Source: Marinobacter vinifirmus (GTDB lineage Bacteria; Pseudomonadota; Gammaproteobacteria; Pseudomonadales; Oleiphilaceae). From it: 64,000 nucleotides of DNA. Made by a program: the position numbers and the translations under genes. The stretch is from assembly GCF_002258215.1 (NCBI RefSeq), contig NZ_NEFY01000003.1, positions 1-64,000 of the forward strand, given 5' to 3'. This document shows, one piece after another, positions 37,336 to 47,831 of this stretch. How positions within the stretch are numbered: position 1 is the first letter of the stretch; each line of letters starts with the position of its first letter. The notes under the pieces were generated by a model. That model made no database searches, was not told where the DNA came from, and saw only the letters and a list, made by a program, of their open reading frames with translations.

Positions 37336-39587
37336 AAGTTGCCGTCCGTACCCTCTGTGAATTCGCGGCTCGCCACGGCGACCTGGACTTCCGCTATACC
37401 CCGGCGCCCAGTAGCGAAGAGGGCATTGCCGGCCACCAGGCGATCCAGGCAAAACGTGGTTACGGCTATAAAAGCGAGTATTCACTTACCGGTAAATGCC
37501 TAGATCTTGAGCTTTCCGGCCGGGCTGACGGCTATAACCCGCACAAGAACCGGCTGGAAGAAATCAAAACCCACCGGGGTGATGTGTCCCGTATTCGCCC
37601 CCACCAGCGGGCCCTGCACCGGGCCCAGTTACGGGCCTATGGCGCCCTGCTGTGCCGGCAGGAAAACCGCAAGAGCGTGGAACTGGCGCTGGTCTACTAC
37701 GGCACGGGTCGGGACAAGGAAACGGTACTTACCGAAACCGCCAAAGCCGACGAACTCTGGCAGGAACTGGAAACCCTGTGCCGCCTCTACAAGGACTGGG
37801 CCGAGCAGGAAGAACACCACCGGGAGCAGCGCGATGCCCTGCTGGCCACCCTGACCTTTCCGTTCCCGGACTTTCGCCCCCGGCAACGGCAGCTGGCGGA
37901 AACCGTGTACAAGAATTCGGTCAAAGCCGGCACCCTGCTGCTGGAAGCCCCCACTGGCCTGGGTAAAACCCTGGGTACCCTGTTCCCGGCCCTGATGGCC
38001 ATGCCTGCCGCAAAGCAGGACCGGCTGTTCTACCTCACCTGCCGCAACACCGCCCGGCAGTTGGCGTTGGATGCTGTGGATAAGTTGCGGGCCGCGCAAG
38101 ATGAGCTGCAGCCCTGGCCCCTGCGTACCCTGGAACTGGTTTCGAAAGACGACGCCTGTGAACACCCGGACAAAGCCTGCCACGGCGAGTCCTGCCCCTT
38201 GGCAAAAGGCTTCTTCGACCGCCTGCCCGATGCCCGGGCCGAGGCGGTGCAGAGCAAAGAGCCGTTAAATCAGCAGAATTTGGCGAAAATCGCCGCAGGG
38301 CATGACATTTGCCCCTACTTCCTCGCCCAGGAAATGGCCCGTTGGAGTGACCTGGTGATCGCTGATGTGAACCGCATGTTCGACCAGTCCGCCCTGCTGC
38401 ACGGCCTGATCCGCCAGAACAACTGGCAGGCCAGCGTGCTGGTGGACGAAGCCCACAACCTGGTGGACCGTGCCCGGGGCATGTATTCGGTGCAGCTGGA
38501 GCAGCAGCGGCTGTTAAAGCTGAAGAAGATTGCCCCCAAACCGGTAAAAGCGGCGCTCGACCGAACCGCCCGGGCCTGGCAAGCGCTGATCCGGGATCAC
38601 GGCGAACAGCCCCAGCCGGTGTTCCTGGCGACTCTGCCACCGCAATTACTGGGCGCGTTGCAGGCCATGGTTTCTGTGATCACCGATTACCTGGCCGACA
38701 ACCCGCCGGACCTGGCCCTGCAGGAAGTGATGTTCGAAAGCGTGGCCTTTATGAAGCTGGCGGACAGCTTCGGTGACCACTCCCTGTGTGAGTTCCAGCG
38801 CACCGGCCGGGGCCGCGCCAGCCTGACCATCCAGAACCTGGTCCCGGCGGATTTCCTCACGGAGCGCTTCAAGGCTGCCCACTCGGTACTGCTGTTCTCC
38901 GCCACCCTCAGCCCCGGCGTCTATTACCGGGACCTGCTGGGCCTGCCTGAAGACGCCCGCTTCACCTCCCTGCCCAGCCCGTTCAGCGCCGAACAATTGC
39001 AGGTGCAGTTCACCCCCGGCATCAGCACCCGGCAGGTGCACCGTGAGAGTTCGCTGCAACCCATCGCCGAACTGATCGCCCGGCAATACCGGGAACGGCC
39101 GGGCCATTACCTGGCGTTTTTCAGCAGCTTTAAATATGCGAAGGAAGTGAGTGACACCCTGGCGCAACACGCACCGGATATTCCCCAACGCGCCCAGCAA
39201 CCGGGCATGAGCCCGGAGCAGCGCCGGCAGTTCCTGGCAGAATTCCAGAAACCTGAAGGCTCAGTTGCCTTCGCGGTACTCGGCGGCGTGTTCAGTGAAG
39301 GCATCGACCTGCCCGGCGACCAGCTGATCGGCGCCTTCGTGGCTACCCTGGGCCTGCCGCCCTTCGATGCCTGGCACGAAATCCTCAAAGACCGCCTGCA
39401 GCAGCGCTTCGGTGAAGGCTACAACTACACCTACCTGATTCCCGGCCTGCAGAAAGTGGCCCAGGCCGCCGGCCGGGTGATCCGCACCCCGGACGACCGG
39501 GGCGTGATCTGGTTGATCGACGATCGCTTTCTGCAGCCCGGCGTTAACCGGTTACTGCCCCGCTGGTGGTTTTCAGGTCCCGGCTGA
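37332..39587 (+). CDS. XPD/DinG-type Fe-S helicase with N-terminal nuclease-like domain
   Basis: 751 residues from a GTG overlapping the FAN1 stop (GTGA). Residues about 1-150 resemble a PD-(D/E)xK fold (LSGRADGY, then LEEIKTHRG near 75). The helicase follows: EAPTGLGKT near 205, four cysteines between about 275 and 327 (an Fe-S cluster), VDEAHNLVDRARGMYS near 371, and QAAGRVIRTPDDRG near 710. It probably unwinds DNA for the FAN1 partner in crosslink or fork repair. Confidence 0.85.
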   Translation: MKVAVRTLCEFAARHGDLDFRYTPAPSSEEGIAGHQAIQAKRGYGYKSEYSLTGKCLDLELSGRADGYNPHKNRLEEIKTHRGDVSRIRPHQRALHRAQLRAYGALLCRQENRKSVELALVYYGTGRDKETVLTETAKADELWQELETLCRLYKDWAEQEEHHREQRDALLATLTFPFPDFRPRQRQLAETVYKNSVKAGTLLLEAPTGLGKTLGTLFPALMAMPAAKQDRLFYLTCRNTARQLALDAVDKLRAAQDELQPWPLRTLELVSKDDACEHPDKACHGESCPLAKGFFDRLPDARAEAVQSKEPLNQQNLAKIAAGHDICPYFLAQEMARWSDLVIADVNRMFDQSALLHGLIRQNNWQASVLVDEAHNLVDRARGMYSVQLEQQRLLKLKKIAPKPVKAALDRTARAWQALIRDHGEQPQPVFLATLPPQLLGALQAMVSVITDYLADNPPDLALQEVMFESVAFMKLADSFGDHSLCEFQRTGRGRASLTIQNLVPADFLTERFKAAHSVLLFSATLSPGVYYRDLLGLPEDARFTSLPSPFSAEQLQVQFTPGISTRQVHRESSLQPIAELIARQYRERPGHYLAFFSSFKYAKEVSDTLAQHAPDIPQRAQQPGMSPEQRRQFLAEFQKPEGSVAFAVLGGVFSEGIDLPGDQLIGAFVATLGLPPFDAWHEILKDRLQQRFGEGYNYTYLIPGLQKVAQAAGRVIRTPDDRGVIWLIDDRFLQPGVNRLLPRWWFSGPG

Positions 39588-39603
39588 TTCCGGCCGGGCA
39601 GCC

Positions 39604-41511
39604 TCAGTCGTTATCCCCTTCCCAGCGAGCAATTTTTTCACGCTCGGCATTCGGGCTTACCATCTCAGAGTCCAGCGCAGGTTGCTGGGGAGGCACCAGG
39701 CCTTGCGCTGTCATATCGCCTGTGCGGCGGGCTTCCTGTTCCTGACGAATATAGTCAAGACGCTGCTCCCTGTCTGACCGCTTTTCGTTCTGAATTTCTT
39801 CATTCCGCTGGCGGAACTGTTGCTCCAGATCGCCCATAACGCTTTCCATGAAGCCATCGCAGGGGCTCATTGATAACACATAGCGTGGCTGTTCAAGATT
39901 GTATTGACCAGATACCGCAAAAGTGGAGCTTACCGTGTCTGCCGCCAAAGCAAAGTAGGTTGCATCAAAGGTAAAAACATCCTGCTCGCTGGAAGCGCTG
40001 TGGCGGTCAGCCCCGCGAAAATGAGTGGCCCGCATGACGGTACCCTCGCAATGAAAATCAAAAATCCTGGAGCGGAAGAAAATCTCGGCCCAGAACATAT
40101 GACAGATTCTGTCCAGCGTACGGCCAAAGCCCATCAGCAAAAGACCCGCAAGCAAAGTGGCTGCGGTCGCACCAACCGGCACTAATAGCTGACTGACCAC
40201 GGTTTCAACACCTGCACTTTGGCTGACCAGCTGACGCCATGTATCGATATGGGGCAACACGCTTTGTGCTCCCAGCCAGAATAAGACGGCACCCAACAAC
40301 ATCAGGATCTGGGCTAATACCGTGCCACCGATCCGCGAGTAGCGCATAACAACGGATTCAGGCATATCCTCGGCCACGGGCTGAATTTCGGTAATCAAGT
40401 CGCCATTAAATTGCTCGTTATCCCGGTTAGCCTGGCCGGTGTCGTTTTCATCCAGGTACATGCGATTCGGAAGTTCCTGCTCCCGTTTTCCCATCAAAAC
40501 CAGATCTCTCAGCGTGGTGAAGATTTGTCTTGGGTGCAGGTCGTAGCGCCAACTGTTGTTTTTCTCCGAGCTACTGGTTTTGATCTCAACCATCCGAATA
40601 CGCGCGCGAATCATCATCACGGCAATGGCCGCAAGAATGGCTGCGCAAACCAGCGTCAGCGTGATCAGAGTTCCGGTGTAAAAGACCGGCTCGAGAATGG
40701 GCAACAATTCAACAAATTCGGCGCGGCTTCCAGGGCGCAGCTCGGACCAGAGCGCAATCCAGCCTTGCGCAACCAATACCGGAACAACGATCGCACCAAT
40801 GACCACCAGGGCAAGCCCGCCACTGGAGTATGTGTGCAGTTTGGTCATGTTTTGGCGAGTGAGTGGATTGCCCAGTTTTACCCAAATCAAGCCGAGATAA
40901 ACCAGCAACACAAGCTGAAAAACCAACGACACCACAACGCTGCCCGCTTCGCCGCCGGCAGTGCCGGAGAACACCATCATCACCACCAGGGAGGCGATCA
41001 GGAAGGCGCATAGCGCGATAAGGCTACGCGTGATTTTCATCACCAGCGTTTTGGCCATGTTCCGGATAGGCCAGGGCGTTACGATCAGCCCAGGAAATAC
41101 CGAATGCACGGCGCGGGCAAACCACCCCTGGGGTTCAGTAAAGGTCGGGTTACTTTTGCTCATCAGCATGTTGTGTATGCTGCGTGCTGTGTAGAGCGTT
41201 GGTTCTTTTTCCTGAACCGCTTCCCGGGCGACGTTGCCGGTCAGCGAGGCGGGGGCTGCCCGGCCCACGAAAAAACGCATAACCTGAAACAGCCCGACAC
41301 CCAGAGCTTTGAAACCACCAATCACAAATAAACCACCAATCACCAGATTCACCCAGGCCTGAGTTTTGTCCGTCGAGAGCAATGGTTGGATCTGCAACAG
41401 GAGATAAACGCCGATCGCCGTCAGCACAAGACCTCGAACAGACCGGACAAGCCCTTCGAACCGGAACGGGTTCCGGATGTTGAGTTTCTGGGTACCGTAT
41501 TCAAACGCCAT
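39604..41511 (-). CDS. Large membrane protein of unknown function
   Basis: 635 residues. Hydrophobic helices at about 28-45, 55-75, 160-180, 185-210, 225-250, 270-300, 395-415 and 435-460, with a long soluble loop (about 300-390). The C-terminal 170 residues are soluble and end in a charged predicted coiled coil (DLEQQFRQRNEEIQNEKRSD). No signature motif recognised. It is convergent with the helicase gene. Confidence 0.65.
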   Translation of the reverse strand: MAFEYGTQKLNIRNPFRFEGLVRSVRGLVLTAIGVYLLLQIQPLLSTDKTQAWVNLVIGGLFVIGGFKALGVGLFQVMRFFVGRAAPASLTGNVAREAVQEKEPTLYTARSIHNMLMSKSNPTFTEPQGWFARAVHSVFPGLIVTPWPIRNMAKTLVMKITRSLIALCAFLIASLVVMMVFSGTAGGEAGSVVVSLVFQLVLLVYLGLIWVKLGNPLTRQNMTKLHTYSSGGLALVVIGAIVVPVLVAQGWIALWSELRPGSRAEFVELLPILEPVFYTGTLITLTLVCAAILAAIAVMMIRARIRMVEIKTSSSEKNNSWRYDLHPRQIFTTLRDLVLMGKREQELPNRMYLDENDTGQANRDNEQFNGDLITEIQPVAEDMPESVVMRYSRIGGTVLAQILMLLGAVLFWLGAQSVLPHIDTWRQLVSQSAGVETVVSQLLVPVGATAATLLAGLLLMGFGRTLDRICHMFWAEIFFRSRIFDFHCEGTVMRATHFRGADRHSASSEQDVFTFDATYFALAADTVSSTFAVSGQYNLEQPRYVLSMSPCDGFMESVMGDLEQQFRQRNEEIQNEKRSDREQRLDYIRQEQEARRTGDMTAQGLVPPQQPALDSEMVSPNAEREKIARWEGDND

Positions 41512-41701
41512 TCGTTAGTTCCTTAACGTGGTTCCTGGGTATTTGCCGGCAAGTCTATCGCAAACCCTGCTTAGCGAAGTGAATTTGAAAGCTCGTTTTA
41601 CATTATTTTGCCATGCAGAATTTAACGAATGGAGTTGCCGTTCAGGTCGGTTCGGAATAACGCTTTTCCGCGGTCGGCGACATTTTGTCGCAGCACTGGT
41701 A

Positions 41702-41717
41702 GTAGCGGCATGCCGCT
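41702..41717. promoter_or_regulatory. Perfect palindrome upstream of the globin gene
   Basis: TAGCGGCATGCCGCTA, 79 bases before the globin start. It may be an operator; the region 41512-41796 contains nothing else recognised. Confidence 0.4.
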
Positions 41718-41796
41718 ATATCTAATTTCGGTCGCTTGCTTACAATCACTGCCCTGATCAGAATTCCCTCGGTTTTTACAAGGACAACCACTGCAA

Positions 41797-42189
41797 ATGA
41801 ACAACACGGATCTTGTTTTCCAGAGCTACGGGCGCTGTTGCCGAAACGATGAGTTCTTCGTGGATTTCTACAACTTCTTCATGTCCAGCTCCGATGCCAT
41901 TCGCAACCGCTTTGAGAATACCGACATGGGCGCCCAGCGCCACCTGCTGCGTAATGGTGTTATGCAGATCATCCTGGTCGCCCGCGGAATGTCTGATCGC
42001 AAACTCAAGGACTTGGGCGAAAGCCACAACCGGCACAACCACAACATCCAGCCAGAGTGGTATGACTTGTGGGAAGACTCACTGCTGAAAACCGTGCGCA
42101 CGCACGATCCTGAATACACGCCGGCACTGCGCGAAGCCTGGCGGGAAGTGTTGAAGCCGGGAATTGATCTGATCCGCGGCGCTTATTAG
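41797..42189 (+). CDS. Single-domain globin-like protein
   Basis: 130 residues with AAGGA 10 bases upstream. Globin-type helices; FYNFFMSSSDAIRNRFENTDM near 25-45 resembles the B-E helix region, and H77/H79/H81/H82 lie in the stretch ESHNRHNHNI, where a proximal histidine is expected. C-terminal helix ends EVLKPGIDLIRGAY. It would bind heme and O2 or NO; which one cannot be told. Confidence 0.75.
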   Translation: MNNTDLVFQSYGRCCRNDEFFVDFYNFFMSSSDAIRNRFENTDMGAQRHLLRNGVMQIILVARGMSDRKLKDLGESHNRHNHNIQPEWYDLWEDSLLKTVRTHDPEYTPALREAWREVLKPGIDLIRGAY

Positions 42190-42308
42190 GGGTGTCGCAG
42201 GCTGACAGACGGGATAGATCGTAAGCTATCTTGACTTCTGTCAGCCCTATCGTCACACTTTTTTTCTATACTTCCCTTCCGTAGTACTCATCTGATCAAG
42301 GACGTCAT

Positions 42309-43307
42309 ATGGCCGGTAAAAGTGCCAAAACTGCCTCCAAACTCCTGCTGGCACTGCTGATTGTGGCTGTGATAGCGGCTGCTGTCTGGTACCTGATGCC
42401 GAACGGCGACGAACTCCCCGAGCACATTGCTTCCGGCAACGGCCGTATTGAAGCCACCGAAGTGGATATCGCCACCCGTATACCCGGGCGCCTGGAATCC
42501 TTCGAGGTGCGTGAAGGCGACATGGTAGAAGCCGGCCAGCTGCTGGCGGTAATGGACACCGACGAACTCAAGGCCCGCGCGGCCGCCGCTGAAGCCAACT
42601 TGCACCAGGCTGAACAGGCCCGGCTGCTGGCCGAAGCCGTCGTTGTGCAGCGGGAAAGCGAGCAGCGCTATGCCCGTGCCGAACTCGCCCGTATTGAAAC
42701 CCTGGTCGACCGGGGCCATGCCTCCCGGGAGCAGCTGGACCGCACCCGCACGGCGGCAGAAACCGCCGGGGCTGCCCTGCAGGCGGCCCGGGTACAGGTG
42801 GCTTCGGCCGATGCCGGCATTGAATCGGCCCGGGCCGCCATCCGGCAGATCCAGACCAACATTGATGACAGCCAGCTTTCCACCCCGGTGGGTGGCCGGG
42901 TGCTCTACCGGCTGGCGGAACCCGGCGAAGTACTGGCCGCCGGCGGCAAGGTGGCCACAGTGCTGGATGTGACCGACGTCTACATGACCATCTTCCTGCC
43001 CACGGCCCAGGCCGGCAAAGTGCGGGTCGGCTCGGAAGCGCGCATCATCCTGGATGCCCTGCCGGATTACGTGGTGCCGGCGGAGGTCAGCTTTGTGGCG
43101 GCAGAAGCCCAGTTCACCCCCAAATCGGTGGAAACTCGCAGCGAGCGGGAGAAGCTGATGTTCCGGGTGCGTATCCGCATCAATCCGGACCTGCTCAAAG
43201 CTTACCGGGACAGGGTAAAAACCGGTGTGCCGGGCGAAGCCTATGTGCGCCTGGATGAAAGCCTGCCCTGGCCCGACAGCCTGAAGGTGAGCCTGCCCAA
43301 TGACTGA
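42309..43307 (+). CDS. HlyD-family membrane fusion protein (YhiI-like)
   Basis: 332 residues. One N-terminal membrane helix (about 12-32), then a biotinyl-lipoyl-like domain ([40 protein letters not shown]), a coiled-coil hairpin (about 88-180) and a beta-barrel domain. Periplasmic adaptor of the ABC export system encoded next; its stop overlaps the next start by 8 bases. Confidence 0.92.
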   Translation: MAGKSAKTASKLLLALLIVAVIAAAVWYLMPNGDELPEHIASGNGRIEATEVDIATRIPGRLESFEVREGDMVEAGQLLAVMDTDELKARAAAAEANLHQAEQARLLAEAVVVQRESEQRYARAELARIETLVDRGHASREQLDRTRTAAETAGAALQAARVQVASADAGIESARAAIRQIQTNIDDSQLSTPVGGRVLYRLAEPGEVLAAGGKVATVLDVTDVYMTIFLPTAQAGKVRVGSEARIILDALPDYVVPAEVSFVAAEAQFTPKSVETRSEREKLMFRVRIRINPDLLKAYRDRVKTGVPGEAYVRLDESLPWPDSLKVSLPND

Positions 43308-46035
43308 CACCGTAGCCCGGCTGGAAGGAATCAGCCACCGCTACGGGGAAACCGCTGCGCTGTGCGACATTACGCTGGATTTCCCCGCTGGCTGCATGGT
43401 GGGCCTGATCGGCCCGGACGGGGTGGGCAAATCCACCCTGCTGGGGCTGGTTGCCGGTGCCCGGGAGTTACAACAGGGGCGTTTGCAGGTGCTGGGCGGC
43501 GACATGGCCAGCCACCGGTTTCGCAACCGGGCCGCTCCGCGCATTGCCTATATGCCCCAGGGCCTGGGCGGCAACCTGTACCACACCCTGACGGTGGACG
43601 AGAACATTGCCTTCTTTGCCGACCTGTTCGGCCTCACCGGCGCCTCCCGCCGGCTGCAGATCGACCGCCTGCTGGATGCCACCGGCCTGCTGGCCTTCCG
43701 GGACCGCCCCGCCGGCAAGCTCTCTGGCGGCATGAAGCAGAAACTGGGCCTGTGCTGTGCACTTATCCACAACCCGGACCTGCTGATCCTGGACGAGCCC
43801 ACCACCGGCGTAGACCCGCTTTCCCGCAAACGCTTTTGGGACCTGATCGACACCATCCGCGGGCAAAGTAGTGGCATGAGCGTGCTGGTCGCCACCGCCT
43901 ACATGGAAGAAGCGGAACGCTACGACTGGCTGGTGGCCATGGACGCAGGCAAAGTGCTGGCCACCGGCTCCCCTGCCGAGCTGCGCCAGCAAACCGGCAC
44001 CGATAACCTGGACGACGCCTTTATCGCCCTGCTGCCGGACAGCCGCCGGGAGCAGGAGCTGGGCGTGCCGGTATCGGCACAAGCGACAGCTTCACCCACT
44101 CCCGAAAACAGCACTCCGGCCATCGTGGCGGAGAACCTGACCCTGAAATTCGGCAGCTTCACCGCGGTCAAAGACGTCAGCTTTACCATCCCGAAAGGCG
44201 AGATCTTCGGTTTTCTGGGCTCCAACGGCTGCGGCAAAACCACCACCATGAAAATGCTCACCGGCCTGCTGACCCCCACCGAGGGTAAGGTGGCGTTGTT
44301 CGGTGAGCCGCTGAATGCCAAAGACCTGGCCACCCGCCGCAAGGTGGGCTACATGTCCCAGTCGTTCTCCCTGTACGGCGAGCTGACCGTGCGCCAGAAC
44401 CTCGACCTGCACGCCCGGCTGTTCCACCTGCCGGAGGCAAAAATTGCCGGGCGCATCAGCAGCCTGGCCGGGGAATTCGGCCTGGAAGAGGTGCTGGACC
44501 ACCAGGCCGGCGCACTGCCGCTGGGGGTACGCCAGCGATTGTCTTTAGCGGTGGCGGTGGTGCACGAGCCGGAACTGCTGATTCTGGATGAACCCACCTC
44601 CGGTGTAGACCCCGGCGCCCGTAACCGGTTCTGGCAGCTGCTGATGCGGCTGTCCCGGGAAGACGGGGTGACCATCTTTATCTCCACCCACTTCATGAAC
44701 GAAGGCGAGCGCTGCGACCGGATATCGCTGATGCACGCGGGCGAAGTACTGGCCTGTGATACCCCCGAAGCACTGATCGAACAAACCGGCAGTGACAGCC
44801 TGGAAGGCGCATTTATGACCACCCTGGAAGCGGTGGACAAGGAACCGGAAAGCCAGACTGGCGGCACCCTGCTGAATAAAGAGGGCGGCCAGCCGGAACG
44901 CCCCAGGGCCTTCAGCCCGCAACGGCTGCTGGCCTACGGCCGGCGCGAAGCCCGGGAACTGCTGCGGGACCCGATCCGCATGGCCTTTGCCTTTATCGGC
45001 TCGGCCCTGCTGATGCTGATTCTGGGCTACGGCATCACCATGGATGTAGAAGACCTGCCCTTTGCGGTGCTGGACCGGGACCAGACGCCCCAGAGCCGGG
45101 ATTACATCGCGGCGATCTCCGGCTCCCGCTATTTTGTCGAGCAACCGGCGCTGTCGACGGCGGAGGAGCTGGAGCGGCGCATGCGCTCCGGGGAGCTGAG
45201 CCTGGCTATCGAGATTCCTTCCGGCTTTGGCCGGGATATGAAACGGGGCCGCGACACCGAGCTGGCGGTGTGGGTGGATGGCGCCATGCCGTTCCGGGGC
45301 GAAACCATCCTCGGCTACGTACAGGGCATGCACATCAGCTACCTGAGCGAACAGGCCCGGCAGGCGTGGGGCGAAGTACCCACGTTGAGCCTGGTCAGCC
45401 TGGAAGACCGCTACCGCTACAACCAGGATTTCCGCAGTCTGGATGCCATGGTGCCGGCGGTGATTCCGATCCTGCTGATCTTCATCCCGGCCATACTGAT
45501 GGCCCTGGGCATTGTCCGGGAGAAAGAACTGGGTTCCATCACCAACCTGTACGTCACCCCGGTCACCCGGCTGGAATTCCTGCTGGGCAAGCAGTTGCCC
45601 TACATCGCCTTCAGCATGGTCAGCTACGCCAGCCTGGTGTTGCTGGCGGTCTATGTGTTTGATGTGCCCCTCAAGGGCGGCCTGCTCACCCTGACCTTTG
45701 GCGCTTTGCTGTTTGTTACCGCCACCACCGCCCTGGGCCAGGTGATGTCCACCTTTGCCTCCACCCAGATTGCCGCCCTGGCGGCCACGGCCATACTCAC
45801 CATTCTGCCCACCGTGCAGTTTTCCGGCCTGACCGAGCCGGTATCGTCCCTGAGCGGTGCTGGCGCCTGGATCGGCCCCTTCTGGCCGGCCACCTGGTTT
45901 TTGCAGATCAGCCGGGGCGTGTTCACCAAGGGTTTGACCCTGGCCGACATGCAGGGCGCGTTTCTGGCGCTGGCGGCGTTTATTCCGGTGCTGACCGGCC
46001 TGGCCATGGTACTGCTGCGGAAACAGGGGCGCTGA
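43300..46035 (+). CDS. rbbA: RbbA-type ABC transporter: two ATPase domains fused to an ABC-2 permease
   Basis: 911 residues. ATPase domain 1 with GPDGVGKST near 40 and [11 protein letters not shown]; ATPase domain 2 with [10 protein letters not shown] near 308 and the degenerate signature [11 protein letters not shown] in place of LSGG. The C-terminal part (about 540-911) is an ABC-2 permease with an N-terminal helix and five clustered C-terminal helices. Matches E. coli RbbA (YhiH), reported as ribosome-associated. The gene order HlyD-RbbA-YhhJ is that of the E. coli yhiI-rbbA-yhhJ operon. Confidence 0.9.
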   Translation: MTDTVARLEGISHRYGETAALCDITLDFPAGCMVGLIGPDGVGKSTLLGLVAGARELQQGRLQVLGGDMASHRFRNRAAPRIAYMPQGLGGNLYHTLTVDENIAFFADLFGLTGASRRLQIDRLLDATGLLAFRDRPAGKLSGGMKQKLGLCCALIHNPDLLILDEPTTGVDPLSRKRFWDLIDTIRGQSSGMSVLVATAYMEEAERYDWLVAMDAGKVLATGSPAELRQQTGTDNLDDAFIALLPDSRREQELGVPVSAQATASPTPENSTPAIVAENLTLKFGSFTAVKDVSFTIPKGEIFGFLGSNGCGKTTTMKMLTGLLTPTEGKVALFGEPLNAKDLATRRKVGYMSQSFSLYGELTVRQNLDLHARLFHLPEAKIAGRISSLAGEFGLEEVLDHQAGALPLGVRQRLSLAVAVVHEPELLILDEPTSGVDPGARNRFWQLLMRLSREDGVTIFISTHFMNEGERCDRISLMHAGEVLACDTPEALIEQTGSDSLEGAFMTTLEAVDKEPESQTGGTLLNKEGGQPERPRAFSPQRLLAYGRREARELLRDPIRMAFAFIGSALLMLILGYGITMDVEDLPFAVLDRDQTPQSRDYIAAISGSRYFVEQPALSTAEELERRMRSGELSLAIEIPSGFGRDMKRGRDTELAVWVDGAMPFRGETILGYVQGMHISYLSEQARQAWGEVPTLSLVSLEDRYRYNQDFRSLDAMVPAVIPILLIFIPAILMALGIVREKELGSITNLYVTPVTRLEFLLGKQLPYIAFSMVSYASLVLLAVYVFDVPLKGGLLTLTFGALLFVTATTALGQVMSTFASTQIAALAATAILTILPTVQFSGLTEPVSSLSGAGAWIGPFWPATWFLQISRGVFTKGLTLADMQGAFLALAAFIPVLTGLAMVLLRKQGR

Positions 46036-47156
46036 TGATGGAATCTCTCGGTAACATCTGGCATCTGGGCATCAAGGAACTGCGCAGCCTTTGGCAGGAC
46101 AAGGTGTTGATGGTGTTCGTATTGGTGGCCTTCACCCTGATGATTTACACCGCCGGCTCCGCCGGTTCCATGGAGCTGCACAACGCCCCGGTGGCGGTGG
46201 TGGATGAAGACCAGACCGTGCTCTCCGGCCGGGTCATCAATGCCCTGCAGCAGCCCTGGTTTCTGCCGCCAGACATGGTGCGCTATGACCAGATAGACGA
46301 CTTGCTGGACAAGGGCAGCCACACCTTCGCCCTGGTAATCCCGGAAGGCTCCGAGCGCAAGGTGCGCCAGGGCCAGCCGGTAAGCCTGCAGCTGAACATA
46401 GACGCCACCCGCATGAGCCAGGCCTTTATCGGCACCACCTACATAGAACGCTTCGCCATGACCGAAGTGGCGGAATTCCTGCAGCCGGGTAGCTCAGGGG
46501 ACGGCCTGCCGGTGACTTTGGTGACCCGCGCCAGCTTCAACCCCAACCTGGACGGCACCTGGTTTGGCGGCGTGATGGAACTGATCAGCCAGGTGACCCT
46601 GATCAGCATTATCCTGACCGGCGCAGCGCTGATTCGCGAGCGCGAACACGGCACCGTGGAACACCTGATGGTAATGCCGCTGCGGCCGTTCGAGATTATG
46701 GCGTCCAAGGTCTGGGCCAACGGCCTGGTGGTGCTGCTGGCGGCGTCTGTGTCGATCACCCTGGTGATTCAGGGCTGGCTGAACGTACCCATTGCCGGCT
46801 CGGTGTGGCTGTTCCTGCTGGGGGCGCTCATTCACCTGTTCTCCACCACCGCCATCGGCATCCTGATCGGCACCGTGGCCCGCACCATGCCCCAGTTCGG
46901 TCTGCTGCTGATCCTCACCATCCTGCCCTTGCAGCTGCTGTCTGGCGGCATCACCCCAAGGGAAAGCATGCCGGACCTGGTGCAGAACATCATGCTGGCC
47001 GCCCCCACTACCCACTTCGTGAGCATGGCCCAGGCCATTCTGTACCGGGGTGCCGGGCTGGAGGTGGTGTGGCCGCAAATGCTGGCGCTGGTGGCCATTG
47101 GCGGAGTGTTTTTCTCCACCGCTCTGATATTGTTCCGCAGACACCTGTCGGTTTGA
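46035..47156 (+). CDS. yhhJ: ABC-2 type permease (YhhJ-like)
   Basis: 373 residues. One N-terminal helix, a large periplasmic domain (about 50-175), then five helices. The EREHGTVEHLMVMPLRPFEIM segment near 205 is typical of ABC-2 permeases. It shares one base with the rbbA stop (TGATG). Probable second half of the membrane channel with the RbbA permease. Confidence 0.9.
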   Translation: MMESLGNIWHLGIKELRSLWQDKVLMVFVLVAFTLMIYTAGSAGSMELHNAPVAVVDEDQTVLSGRVINALQQPWFLPPDMVRYDQIDDLLDKGSHTFALVIPEGSERKVRQGQPVSLQLNIDATRMSQAFIGTTYIERFAMTEVAEFLQPGSSGDGLPVTLVTRASFNPNLDGTWFGGVMELISQVTLISIILTGAALIREREHGTVEHLMVMPLRPFEIMASKVWANGLVVLLAASVSITLVIQGWLNVPIAGSVWLFLLGALIHLFSTTAIGILIGTVARTMPQFGLLLILTILPLQLLSGGITPRESMPDLVQNIMLAAPTTHFVSMAQAILYRGAGLEVVWPQMLALVAIGGVFFSTALILFRRHLSV

Positions 47157-47166
47157 GGATAGAACC

Positions 47167-47679
47167 ATGAAAGCACTGAGCCTGATTACCGCCACCCTGC
47201 TGCTGTTAGCCGGCTGCACCGGCCTGCCTGAAGGCATCGAACCGGTTACCGGTTTCGACAAAGACCGCTACCTGGGCACCTGGTACGAAATCGCCCGCCT
47301 GGACCACTCCTTCGAGGAAGGCCTGAGTAAGGTGACTGCCGAATACACCCTGAACGACGACGGCAGCATCAAGGTCATCAACCGGGGCTACAACGCCGAG
47401 GAAGGCGAATGGCAAGAAGCCGAAGGCCGGGCAAAATTTGTGGGCGACAGCGACGTGGGCCACCTGAAAGTGTCCTTCTTCGGGCCCTTCTATGGCTCGT
47501 ACGTGGTGTTTGGGCTGGACGAGGACTACTCCACCGCCTACCTGACTGGCTACAACCGGGATTACCTGTGGCTGATGTCCCGCACGCCGGAGGTGAGTGA
47601 TGAGGTGTTGGATGCGTTCAGGGGGCGGGCTGAGGCTGAGGGGTTTGAGCTTGGGGAGTTGATAGTGGTGGAGCAGTGA
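47167..47679 (+). CDS. blc: Outer-membrane lipocalin Blc-like lipoprotein
   Basis: 170 residues. Lipobox LLLAGC at 13-18, then the lipocalin GTWYEIARLDHSFE motif near 37 and YLTGYNRDYLWLMSRTP near 119. Binds hydrophobic ligands such as lysophospholipids at the outer membrane. It lies 10 bases after yhhJ, so it is probably in the same operon. Confidence 0.93.
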   Translation: MKALSLITATLLLLAGCTGLPEGIEPVTGFDKDRYLGTWYEIARLDHSFEEGLSKVTAEYTLNDDGSIKVINRGYNAEEGEWQEAEGRAKFVGDSDVGHLKVSFFGPFYGSYVVFGLDEDYSTAYLTGYNRDYLWLMSRTPEVSDEVLDAFRGRAEAEGFELGELIVVEQ

Positions 47680-47689
47680 GGTCACTCAA

Positions 47690-47810
47690 TCAGTAAAGTG
47701 AAAAAGCAGCCCAAAATTTAACAATGAAATCAGTTTAGTGTTTTTTATGCCCGTTCAGGCCAGTAAAAAGCGTTTTTGGCGGTAATTTCGAGGTTTTGGT
47801 CAGTTTAGTG
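47690..47810 (+). repeat. Three spaced TCAGT..AGTG repeats
   Basis: TCAGTAAAGTG (47690-47700), TCAGTTTAGTG (47730-47740) and TCAGTTTAGTG (47800-47810) between blc and the PIN-like gene. The last two are identical and 70 bases apart. Function unknown; they mark the left edge of the restriction-modification island. Confidence 0.55.
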
Positions 47811-47831
47811 CGTTCGGTCGCTTTGGCTTTA

